Shown here one piece after another: positions 1 to 7,374 of a stretch of DNA of 12,423 nucleotides (the first letter of the stretch is position 1; every line of letters starts with the position of its first letter). The notes beneath the pieces are model-generated. The model did not search any database, was not told the origin of the DNA, and was given only the letters and a program-made list of their open reading frames with translations. Source of the DNA: CAYJAD01 sp964370305. Lineage in GTDB: Bacteria; Desulfobacterota; Desulfovibrionia; Desulfovibrionales; Desulfovibrionaceae. The DNA is taken from assembly GCA_964370305.1 (NCBI GenBank), contig CAYJIU010000062.1, forward strand, positions 1-12,423, in the 5' to 3' direction. A program made the translations under genes and the position numbers.

Positions 1-156
1 TGGAGGCAACGTGCCTTTCTGAAAAGCGCATGGAAATGCGTTTTTCAGCATCAACAAATTAGAATGCTCTGCCTTTACTATGAAGTTTTTTGCGGAGCGG
101 AGCGTATCAAGACATATGACCGGAGCAAAAAACGAGTTTGACGACGCAGATTGCAT
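1..156 (-). repeat. Repeat-like structured block downstream of dnaE, continuing past the window edge
   Basis: Starting 22 nt after the dnaE stop, the minus strand has an uninterrupted 52-codon frame that runs out of the window. It begins ATG CAA TCT at 156 and reads MQSASSNSFFAPV, later KNAFPCAFQKGT. The ATG has no convincing Shine-Dalgarno site. The same bases contain two inverted repeats, at 19-48 and at 85-93 with 125-133, which suggests structured intergenic DNA rather than a gene. From memory, very similar sequence recurs between genes in Desulfovibrionaceae and is often mis-annotated as short hypothetical proteins. That recollection is unverified. The alternative is the start of a real small gene whose end lies outside the window. 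Confidence 0.4.
19..48. terminator. Hairpin, possible bidirectional terminator after dnaE
   Basis: A 13-bp stem, CTGAAAAGCGCAT pairing with ATGCGTTTTTCAG, closes a GGAA loop with one G-T wobble. The inner GCGCAT/ATGCGT core is followed by T5 on the plus strand and T4 on the minus strand, as in a compact bidirectional intrinsic terminator. It lies 131 nt beyond the dnaE stop, so it could end dnaE transcripts or those of a plus-strand gene to the left. A smaller stem, AGGCA-ACG-TGCCT, sits at 4-16. The wobble favours folding in plus-strand RNA. Confidence 0.4.
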
Positions 157-178
157 TTTTTCAATAGCCTGTTACGCG

Positions 179-3100
179 CTAATTTCCCTTGGCCCATGCA
201 GAAATATCAGCTTCAAGTAGAGGCCCAGGCTGTACCCTATATTCTGGCCCAAGCTCCAGCAAACAATAATAACCGTCAAGAGCCAGTTGAGCTTCGGCAA
301 GGACAGAACCTTTATGCTTTTCAAGCAAAGCACGCAGCGCAAGCATGTTTGCTTTATCCAGCAAAGCAGTGGGGATATTAATGCGGATGGGGTTAGTATC
401 GTTCTTGCAGGCCTCAGTCAACGACATAACTTTTTGCCCAAGCATCTTTATTTCACGTGGTGCTTCTTCATTTTCATTGTCATCATCATTTTTCCAGTCA
501 CTTTGCCGATTATCCAATCTAACCTCAAGCATTAGAGGCTGTTCTGATTTTAATAATTCTCTATATTCTGCATAAGCCTTGGGAAAAAAAGTAATTTCTG
601 CATGGGCACCTAGATCTTCCACATTAACAAAGGCCATGCGTTCACCTTTTTTCTTGGTAATAACTTCCTTTAATGCAGTTACAAGCACGGCCACGCGTAA
701 TTCACTATTGGGAGAAAGCTCCCTTGCATCATCTAAGGTAGTTAGGCGTAAACGTTCAATTTCTTTACGATATGGTAGCAGAGGATGACTGGAAAGGAAA
801 AACCCTAAAGCCTCTTTTTCACCGCGCAATTTATCTGCTTCATTCATTTCTACGGTTTTGGCTTCTTCACAATCATAGCCAATACCAGAAGTGCTAGCTT
901 GCTCAACGGGCGGGGCCATGGATAATAAGGATATTTGGTTAGACGCTTTTTCTTTAGCCTTTTTCTGAGCCTTTGTAATTACCACATCTAGAGTGGCTAA
1001 CATGGCGGCGCGGCTGACTTCAAAACAATCGCAAGCACCACCTTTAATTAAGGATTCAAAAACACGTTTAGTAACTTTACGTAAATTTACCCTATACGCA
1101 AGGTCGAGGAGGGATTTATATGGGCCATTTTCTTTGCGCGCGTCTTCAATTTCTCGTATGGCTTCATCACCCACATTTTTAATACCGCCAAGCCCAAAGA
1201 TTACGGCATTTTCACGCGCAGAAAAAGCCCTCAAACTCTCGTTAACCGATGGTTTTAGCACATCAATATCTAAATCTTTACACGCGGCAACATATTTAAG
1301 CAATTTGTCTTGATTGCCCATTTCAGAAGTAAGTAAGGCTGCCATAAACTCAACCTTGAAATGTGCTTTTAAGTATGCAGTATGATATGATATTAATGCA
1401 TAAGCGGCAGAGTGTGACTTATTAAAGCCATATTCGGCAAACTTTTCCATAAGGTCAAATATTTCATGGGCTTTATCTTCAGATATATTATTTTGCGTAG
1501 CTCCGGTGATGAACTTTGAGCGTTCCATGGCCATGGCTTCGGCATTTTTCTTACCCATGGCACGGCGGAGTAAGTCGGCCCCACCTAGAGTATAGTTGGA
1601 AACAATTTGAGCAATTTGCATTACTTGCTCTTGATATACAATGACTCCATAGGTGTCGCGCAGACATTCTTCAAGCGAATCCACAGGATAGCTTACTTCA
1701 ACTATGCCGTGTTTGCGCTTGATGAACTCTTCAACCATGCCTGACCCAAGTGGGCCGGGGCGATAAAGGGCCAGCATGGCAATAATATCTTCAAAGCAAG
1801 ATGGTTTTAACTGGCGTAAATATTGGCGCATGCCTGAGCTTTCCACCTGAAAAATGCCATCGGTATCACCACGGGCATAAAGTTCATAAGTAGTTGTATC
1901 ATCAAGGCTTAATGTTTCAAGGTCTGGTGCTTGCTTACCTTGATGTTTAATGGCATCTAGAGTGTCTTGAATGAGGGTCATGGTTTTTAGGCCTAGGAAG
2001 TCAAATTTTACTAAGCCAACTTTTTCAACCATCTTCATATCAAATTGAGTAACAAGTTCGCCCCGTTTGCCCTTATATAGTGGTAGATATTCGGTCATGG
2101 GCTTGTCAGATATAACTAGCCCTGCTGCATGCGTAGAGGCGTGGCGCGAAAGCCCTTCAAGGCGCAGTGAAGTATTTAGAAGTCTTTTGATTTGTGCATC
2201 GTTATCATAAAGTTTTTTAAGCTCAGGTTCATTATCAATGGCTTTTTGCACAGTCATTTTTAAATCATCGGGCACAAGTTTTGCGATGCGGTCTGTTTCT
2301 GCAAAGCTCATCCCAAGGGCCCGACCCACATCACGCACCACAGCTTTGGCCTTCATCTTACCAAAGGTGGTAATTTGCGCTACTGAATCTTCGCCATATG
2401 TTTCAACCATATAGCGTATAACTTCCGCGCGGCGGCGTTCACAAAAATCTACGTCTATATCTGGAAGGGATACACGCTCACTATTTAAAAACCGCTCAAA
2501 GAGCAAGTTGTAAGGTATGGGGTCAATATTGGTAATGCGCAAGGCCCAAGCCACCAAGGAGCCAGCTGCAGAACCACGCCCCGGCCCCACGGGTATATTA
2601 TTGTTTTTAGCCCAGTTGATGAAATCTTGCACTATAAGAAAGTAGCCCGGAAAGCCCATTTCTAAAATAACCTTAAGCTCAAGTTGCAAGCGGTCTTGAT
2701 ATAGTTTTTTGTCAATATTTTCAGCATCAGGATGCTTGGCTAGGCGTTTTTCAAGGCCCTCTTCGGCGAGGCGGCGAAACTCTGTATCCGGAGTCATGCC
2801 CTCGGGTACAGTATAAACCGGAAAGTAAGGTTTATCAAAGGTTAGCTCCACATTGCATTGATTTGCAATGTGTATGGTATTGGCCAGAGCCTCAGGCACA
2901 TGACTAAAGTCTTTTTCCATTTCCTCGATGGATTTATAATACAAATCCCTTGTGCCAAAACGCATGCGCTTTGGGTCGTCGTGGGTGGTTTGGGTTTGTA
3001 TGCACAAGAGTAAGTCGTGAGCATCCACATCGGATGCATCTAAATAATGGCAATCATTAGTAGCCACCAAGGGTAAACCCGTTTGTTTAGCAATTTCTAT

Positions 3101-3664
3101 TAGCCCATCATTAACAACTGTTTGCTCTTTTAGGCCATTGGCTTGTAGCTCCAGATAAAAATTATCAGGATATATGCTGGCATATTCATGGGTTAGAGCA
3201 AGGGCTTTTTCCATATCTTGAGCGATAATCGCTCGCGGTATTTCACCAGCAATACATGCAGAAAGTGCAATAATACCATTTGAGTATTGCTTTAATAATT
3301 GCTTATCTACTCGCGGCTTATAATGAAAACCTTCTAAATACCCACGAGTTACTAGCTTTATAAGGTTTTTATATCCTTCATTATTTTTTGCTAAAAGTAT
3401 GAGGTGATGGCGTTTTCTTGCTAATTCTGACTCACGGTCTGTGTGGTCATGGCAAACATAAACCTCACAACCGATGATGGGTTTTATCCCAATTTTTTGG
3501 CATTGAAGGTAGAATAGCGTTGCCCCAAAAAGGTTGCCGTGGTCAGTAATGGCTGCCGCAGGCATACCATAATCCTTAGCCCTTTGGCATAAGTCTTTGA
3601 GCCTAATGGCACCATCTAAGAGGCTAAACTCTGTATGGCAGTGGAGGTGGACAAATTCTGACAT
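179..3664 (-). CDS. dnaE: DNA polymerase III alpha subunit
   Basis: This is the catalytic subunit of the replicative DNA polymerase III holoenzyme. At 1161 residues it matches the usual length (E. coli 1160). An N-terminal PHP domain (about 1-270) opens with HLHCH and keeps H8, H10, D41, H42, E67, H86/H87, C137, D204 and H206, a full set of metal-ligand-type residues. The polymerase core carries GPGRGSAAGS (360-369), PDIDVDF (D402, D404) and FDFLGL (D555), which correspond to the catalytic aspartates of E. coli DnaE. A finger/HhH region follows. QISLL (910-914) is a candidate beta-clamp motif and an OB fold lies at about 988-1030. An acidic linker, NDDDNENEE, sits at 1059-1067. The start ATG is preceded by TTGAG, 13 nt after the stop of the exported-protein gene, so the two are probably cotranscribed. 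The gene is intact. Confidence 0.97.
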   Translation of the reverse strand: MSEFVHLHCHTEFSLLDGAIRLKDLCQRAKDYGMPAAAITDHGNLFGATLFYLQCQKIGIKPIIGCEVYVCHDHTDRESELARKRHHLILLAKNNEGYKNLIKLVTRGYLEGFHYKPRVDKQLLKQYSNGIIALSACIAGEIPRAIIAQDMEKALALTHEYASIYPDNFYLELQANGLKEQTVVNDGLIEIAKQTGLPLVATNDCHYLDASDVDAHDLLLCIQTQTTHDDPKRMRFGTRDLYYKSIEEMEKDFSHVPEALANTIHIANQCNVELTFDKPYFPVYTVPEGMTPDTEFRRLAEEGLEKRLAKHPDAENIDKKLYQDRLQLELKVILEMGFPGYFLIVQDFINWAKNNNIPVGPGRGSAAGSLVAWALRITNIDPIPYNLLFERFLNSERVSLPDIDVDFCERRRAEVIRYMVETYGEDSVAQITTFGKMKAKAVVRDVGRALGMSFAETDRIAKLVPDDLKMTVQKAIDNEPELKKLYDNDAQIKRLLNTSLRLEGLSRHASTHAAGLVISDKPMTEYLPLYKGKRGELVTQFDMKMVEKVGLVKFDFLGLKTMTLIQDTLDAIKHQGKQAPDLETLSLDDTTTYELYARGDTDGIFQVESSGMRQYLRQLKPSCFEDIIAMLALYRPGPLGSGMVEEFIKRKHGIVEVSYPVDSLEECLRDTYGVIVYQEQVMQIAQIVSNYTLGGADLLRRAMGKKNAEAMAMERSKFITGATQNNISEDKAHEIFDLMEKFAEYGFNKSHSAAYALISYHTAYLKAHFKVEFMAALLTSEMGNQDKLLKYVAACKDLDIDVLKPSVNESLRAFSARENAVIFGLGGIKNVGDEAIREIEDARKENGPYKSLLDLAYRVNLRKVTKRVFESLIKGGACDCFEVSRAAMLATLDVVITKAQKKAKEKASNQISLLSMAPPVEQASTSGIGYDCEEAKTVEMNEADKLRGEKEALGFFLSSHPLLPYRKEIERLRLTTLDDARELSPNSELRVAVLVTALKEVITKKKGERMAFVNVEDLGAHAEITFFPKAYAEYRELLKSEQPLMLEVRLDNRQSDWKNDDDNENEEAPREIKMLGQKVMSLTEACKNDTNPIRINIPTALLDKANMLALRALLEKHKGSVLAEAQLALDGYYCLLELGPEYRVQPGPLLEADISAWAKGN

Positions 3665-3677
3665 AAAATCTCAAGCT

Positions 3678-4703
3678 TTAGTTCAGGGGGGTAATGCTGG
3701 GTAAGGGCCAAGAACCATTTATAACTTGCTCCTGTGGTTCATATAGGCGCAAAATCCCGTTCCAGCCATCTTCTATGGCTAGGCAATTTTCCTTATGTTT
3801 TTCGCACATGCCAAAGTATAATGTGTATGAACCATCAGCATTGGGCTTTGAGGTGGCACTGTTAAGGTTTGATAGGCCGTATTTTGAGTTAAATAAATAA
3901 CCATCCTTATTATATACGGTGAATGACCAAAAGGCATTGACCGGCACTTCTTTTAAACTCATTTTATATGACTTTGCTTTTGTTTCTGGCTGGTTATAAT
4001 TGTAATAGACGGCATTTTTGCTGGGTAAGCCACCAAAACCACCGGCTGTGCCTACAAGAAAATATATGGAATCGACTTCCTTTTTAGGGCCAAACATATC
4101 ATGGGCGTCTTTAGCTACTTTAAATAAGCTTAATAGTGAGTTATAAACATTTTTATATTCGTCCATATTCCAAGAAACACTGGAGATTGAAGCGTTATTT
4201 TTAGACTCAATTTTATATAAGTCTTGTAATTTATTGGCTTCCTTAACATCCTGTGCATTGTTAGCATCTACAAAAATTCGCGCAATGATAAGGGCATGAT
4301 TTGTATGTACATTTTCTTTGTTAAGCTCATACTTACCTGCGCCTATTTTAACAATATTTGTATAACCATCTGTATTAATAACTGCCATGGATATATATCT
4401 TTTTCCGGCGTCTGGCATGGTGATGATGGCCCCTTTACTCACATCAACTATGGCTATGCTGTATAGGGTATCACGATTCATGCGAATGATTTTTTGTTTA
4501 TCAATGGGGGTTGGCTGCTTGATATGCACCCATTGATTGACGCCATTAGTGGCTTTCAATATTCTGTGCATAGTCAAATTAGTTTCTACGTGGGCGAAAT
4601 TATTATAGTTTACGCTAGTGCCACTTGCATGAGAAAGGTCAACGTGTATCAGTACAATTAAGCAAAAAGGCACAAAAAGCTTGCAAACTTTATTAAAAAT
4701 CAT
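3678..4703 (-). CDS. Exported DUF1254/DUF1214 domain protein
   Basis: This is a protein of unknown biochemical function from the DUF1254/DUF1214 family. The frame is open from 4739, but the ATG at 4703 is preferred. It has GGAG 5 nt upstream, it starts a classical signal peptide (MIFNKVCKLFVPFCLIVLIH, with a likely cut after SHA at about residue 27), and the promoter predicted upstream would begin transcription near 4738, excluding the longer start. The mature protein (341 residues before processing) has a DUF1254 half at about 40-120, with NQWVHIKQPTP and NRDTLYS. The DUF1214 half is at about 250-341, with VNAFWSFTVYN, DGSYTLYFG and a C-terminal GWNGILRLYEP...SWPLP signature. C300 and C307 could form a disulfide. 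It acts outside the cytoplasm. It is the first gene of a unit with dnaE. Confidence 0.88.
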   Translation of the reverse strand: MIFNKVCKLFVPFCLIVLIHVDLSHASGTSVNYNNFAHVETNLTMHRILKATNGVNQWVHIKQPTPIDKQKIIRMNRDTLYSIAIVDVSKGAIITMPDAGKRYISMAVINTDGYTNIVKIGAGKYELNKENVHTNHALIIARIFVDANNAQDVKEANKLQDLYKIESKNNASISSVSWNMDEYKNVYNSLLSLFKVAKDAHDMFGPKKEVDSIYFLVGTAGGFGGLPSKNAVYYNYNQPETKAKSYKMSLKEVPVNAFWSFTVYNKDGYLFNSKYGLSNLNSATSKPNADGSYTLYFGMCEKHKENCLAIEDGWNGILRLYEPQEQVINGSWPLPSITPLN

Positions 4704-4744
4704 AAATTCTCCATGGTTGGTAAAATTAAAAGTAGCCAAACAAA

Positions 4745-4773
4745 AAAATACCCCACATCATAATTTATGGCAA
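4745..4773 (-). promoter_or_regulatory. Sigma70-type promoter for the DUF1254-dnaE unit
   Basis: On the minus strand TTGCCA (4768-4773) is followed by a 17-nt spacer and TATTTT (4745-4750). The -35 box matches TTGACA at 5 of 6 positions and the -10 box matches TATAAT at 4 of 6. Transcription would begin near 4738, leaving a leader of about 35 nt before the ATG at 4703. This is the only clear promoter seen ahead of dnaE, although one inside the DUF1254 gene cannot be excluded. Confidence 0.5.
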
Positions 4774-4887
4774 TAACATTTATAAAATTTTTAATAAAAT
4801 TCCATTTATTATAGGGTGATATAGGAATCATCTTTAACTTTGATGCTTTAGCTTGTGCATGCTGTCTTAAGAGCGTATAAATGGGCT

Positions 4888-5661
4888 ATGAGTATGGAAA
4901 TTTCGTCATATCTGACGCAGTTTTTAGCCTATGCACAAAAATTTTGTGATGAGGAAAAAAAGCAAAAAGCAATGCTTGAGCTTAAAATTGCGCACTCTCG
5001 GGCTGTACTTGCACATATGCAATTACTTGTACATGAAAGGGCTCTTGTCCCATATGCCAGAGCTTGTCTTTTGGCCGCATTGTTTCATGACGTGGCCCGC
5101 TTTGAGCAATTTAAGACTTGGCGCACTTTTAAGGATGCACATTCCACCAATCATGGTCTTTTGGGCGTTAAAATTCTTAAAAAACAAGGCTGGCTTGCCG
5201 GTGAAGATAAGCGCGTTCAAGCGCAAGTGTTGGCGGCGGTGGGTATGCATAATCGTTTTAGTATTCCAAAATCCTTACCTGAGGATGTTAAGCTAATTAC
5301 CCTTGCTCTACGTGATGCGGATAAATTAGACATTATGCGCGTTATGTATGAGCACTTCACCACCAGTGATGCTAGGGACGCCGCCGTAACTTTTTATGCT
5401 AAGGATGATCCCAAGGGCTGGTCGGAAAATATTATTAAAGCGATACTTGAAGGGCGGCTGGCATCCTATGCTGATATTGTATATGTCAATGATTTTAAAT
5501 TGCTACTTGGCTCGTGGTTGCATGAATTTCATTTTAATACCACCAAGGCACTTTTGGCAAAGTCTGGCTATTTAGAGGGGATTTTGCAAGATGTGCCTTG
5601 TGATACTAGAGTGCAGCAAGCTAAGGACTATGTATTTAAGCTTTTACAGGAAATAAATTAA
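4888..5661 (+). CDS. HD-domain phosphohydrolase-like protein
   Basis: This is a predicted cytoplasmic metal-dependent phosphohydrolase of the HD superfamily; the substrate is unknown. Numbered from the ATG at 4888 (257 residues), it shows H36 in KIAHSRAV, the HD pair H67-D68 in LFHDVARF, H85 and H89 in DAHSTNHG, H121 in GMHNRF and D143/D145 in LRDADKLD, the order expected of an HD domain. The C-terminal third (about 160-257) is helical and has no motif I recognise. The start is uncertain: the frame is open from GTG 4855 with further ATGs at 4888 and 4894, and none has a clear ribosome site. An AAGAG at 4869-4873 is badly spaced. It diverges from the DUF1254 gene and is followed 16 nt later by a methyltransferase, probably in one transcript. 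No strong plus-strand promoter is visible upstream. Confidence 0.88.
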   Translation: MSMEISSYLTQFLAYAQKFCDEEKKQKAMLELKIAHSRAVLAHMQLLVHERALVPYARACLLAALFHDVARFEQFKTWRTFKDAHSTNHGLLGVKILKKQGWLAGEDKRVQAQVLAAVGMHNRFSIPKSLPEDVKLITLALRDADKLDIMRVMYEHFTTSDARDAAVTFYAKDDPKGWSENIIKAILEGRLASYADIVYVNDFKLLLGSWLHEFHFNTTKALLAKSGYLEGILQDVPCDTRVQQAKDYVFKLLQEIN

Positions 5662-5677
5662 CTATCTTGGTGTAAAA

Positions 5678-6274
5678 TTGAACATTGCAAAGCTTTATGA
5701 GCCCATATTGGGGCCAATTCTTCGACCATTACGCTTAGAAATACTTAACCTAGCAAACATGCAACAAGCTGATATATTTTTAGATTGCTGTTGTGGTGCA
5801 GGAGGATTGTTACAGCTATATTTTAACAATCTGCCCCAAGGGCAAGGTATGGGCTTTGATCTTAGTTTAGCTATGTTGCATGAGGCTAAAAATAATAGCC
5901 CTAGGGCGCAACTTTTCTGTGCCGATGCCACATGTATACCACTTGCGGACAAGAGCATTGATATTGCAAGTGTTTGCATGGCTTTACATGCTATGCCCAT
6001 GCCCATGGCTAGTGCTTGTTTACAGGAGTTAAAACGCGTTGCAAAACATGTTTTTATAGCGGACTATTGTTTAGCTGAGCGTAATTTGTATTTTCCGGCT
6101 CAGTACTTAGCCCACGGGGTGGAATATTTGGTTGGGGGGGAGCACTATAAATGTTATAAAAATTTCATGAGTATAGGTGCATTAGAAGGTTTTTTAAAGC
6201 ATATGGGTTATGAGGTAGGAATTCGCCGTCATGTACTAGGCGGGGCAGGGCTTATTGCTGGTCTAAAGGCTTGA
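5678..6274 (+). CDS. Class I SAM-dependent methyltransferase
   Basis: This is a 198-residue Rossmann-fold methyltransferase of the UbiE-like type; the substrate is unknown. Motif I, FLDCCCGAGG (34-43), has an unusual run of three cysteines in the loop that normally reads DvGcGtG. The acidic residue of motif II is D61 (GFDLS). D83 is in CADAT, and motif IV is ADKSIDIASVCMALH (90-104). The start is TTG at 5678, with GGTG at 5669-5672 as ribosome site at 5-nt spacing. The next in-frame ATG (residue 28) would remove the strand before motif I, so the TTG start is favoured. It follows the HD gene by 16 nt. Its last 23 nt overlap, tail to tail, the minus-strand DUF3179 gene. A G7 run at 6134-6140 lies inside the gene. 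Confidence 0.88.
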   Translation: MNIAKLYEPILGPILRPLRLEILNLANMQQADIFLDCCCGAGGLLQLYFNNLPQGQGMGFDLSLAMLHEAKNNSPRAQLFCADATCIPLADKSIDIASVCMALHAMPMPMASACLQELKRVAKHVFIADYCLAERNLYFPAQYLAHGVEYLVGGEHYKCYKNFMSIGALEGFLKHMGYEVGIRRHVLGGAGLIAGLKA

Positions 6275-7364
6275 TGTGTAATACGTTCTTAGGAACTTCA
6301 CCCGGGCCGGGGATTAGATAAGTCTCCGGATGAATATTATACCAATTAAACCACATACTATACACACCAAAATATTGCTGCATGGTTGCGCCAACCATAT
6401 TGCCTTTTAGGGCTTGTCCTGTGGCTGGGTTCCACGTGGTATGGGTGCCTATATCTATAAGTTGCCCATTTTCCATGATAAAAAGTGAAGGTTTTTCCCA
6501 AACGTGGCGGTTAAAGATGCGCACAACATCAAGCTTTGTATCATGCACAGCTAAAAGAGGGCTATCACCAAGAAAGAAGTTCACCGCGCCATGTTGCTTG
6601 ACATATTTGATATCTACAGCCAAGAGAAAGCCATTATACTCAATACCAAGCACAGGGTTTTTGTAAGGTAGGCGAGTGTCGGTGTATTGAACTGCAAATG
6701 CTAGGGTCTCATTGTCGTAATACGTCCCTTTTTTTAGATAATTGCCATAAGGGTCACGTCCGTATGCTTTGCGACTACCTCTAGGTGTTGCCAGCACGGG
6801 GGCATCGGGAAATACGGTCTTAGCTGCTCCCCATTTTGTCCAATAAACCGGTACAATAGGCATGCCGCGACCAGCTAGAGGGCCTCTAAAAGCCATACCT
6901 ATGGTTTGTAGCCATAAGCTACCGGTATTTCTATCAATAAGAATTGTATTGCCATCGTAGAGCTTGCCTTCCACATCAAATCTAAGTTCGGTGCCATCAA
7001 GGGTACTTTGATATGCAGCTAAGCTCCCAGTTATGGGGCAATAGGTAATGGCGTAAGATGTATTGCCAATGGGCTCGTTAACCACCTGATGCCAAACCAT
7101 GATGCTTTGAGGGTAGATGCGCGGCCCATTAGGAAAATTAACAATAAATACAGGTTCTTCATTGTTGAACTTTAAGTCGGCTTGCATTGTCGTCATATAA
7201 TCTGGACGATAGAATGAACTTATCCCTCCATAGGCTACATTAGTATCTAAAATTCTATCAGCAATCCTAGCTAGAGCTTCAGGTGACTTGGGAATGGCAA
7301 TGGCTTGCTGTGCTCCGAAAATGGATGCATAACACATGAAAATAAAAAGGAATATTTTTTTCAT
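6252..7364 (-). CDS. Exported DUF3179 domain protein
   Basis: This is a 370-residue secreted or periplasmic protein of the DUF3179 family, whose function is not established. The frame is open to a GTG at 7394, but the ATG at 7364 begins a signal peptide (MKKIFLFIFMCYASIFGAQQ, with a cut near AIA at 21-23), so the shorter form is preferred. It has no clear Shine-Dalgarno site. It starts 10 nt after the rmlD stop and is probably translated by coupling. Family signatures are YPQSIMVWHQVVN (84-96), TYCPITGSL (107-115), DRNTGSLW (144-151), a GPLAG motif at 161-165 and the C-terminal block GVYSMWFNWYNIHPETYL (333-350). C109 and H92 are candidate ligand or active residues. The common CPLC-type second cysteine is absent (CPIT here). 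The 3' end overlaps the methyltransferase on the other strand. Confidence 0.87.
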   Translation of the reverse strand: MKKIFLFIFMCYASIFGAQQAIAIPKSPEALARIADRILDTNVAYGGISSFYRPDYMTTMQADLKFNNEEPVFIVNFPNGPRIYPQSIMVWHQVVNEPIGNTSYAITYCPITGSLAAYQSTLDGTELRFDVEGKLYDGNTILIDRNTGSLWLQTIGMAFRGPLAGRGMPIVPVYWTKWGAAKTVFPDAPVLATPRGSRKAYGRDPYGNYLKKGTYYDNETLAFAVQYTDTRLPYKNPVLGIEYNGFLLAVDIKYVKQHGAVNFFLGDSPLLAVHDTKLDVVRIFNRHVWEKPSLFIMENGQLIDIGTHTTWNPATGQALKGNMVGATMQQYFGVYSMWFNWYNIHPETYLIPGPGEVPKNVLHIKPLDQQ

Positions 7365-7374
7365 AAATATAAAT

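Noticed and set aside
345..1313. Several plus-strand frames of 69-106 codons
   Set aside because: They are antisense to the intact dnaE gene and show no family features.
4881..4949. A 22-codon plus-strand frame with AAGAG at good spacing, overlapping the start of the HD gene in another frame
   Set aside because: It overlaps the HD coding sequence, its peptide has no features, and one weak ribosome site is expected by chance.
5986..6008. Short tandem repetition of ATGCCC in the methyltransferase
   Set aside because: It encodes an ordinary Ala-Met-Pro-Met-Pro-Met stretch and is too short to call a repeat locus.
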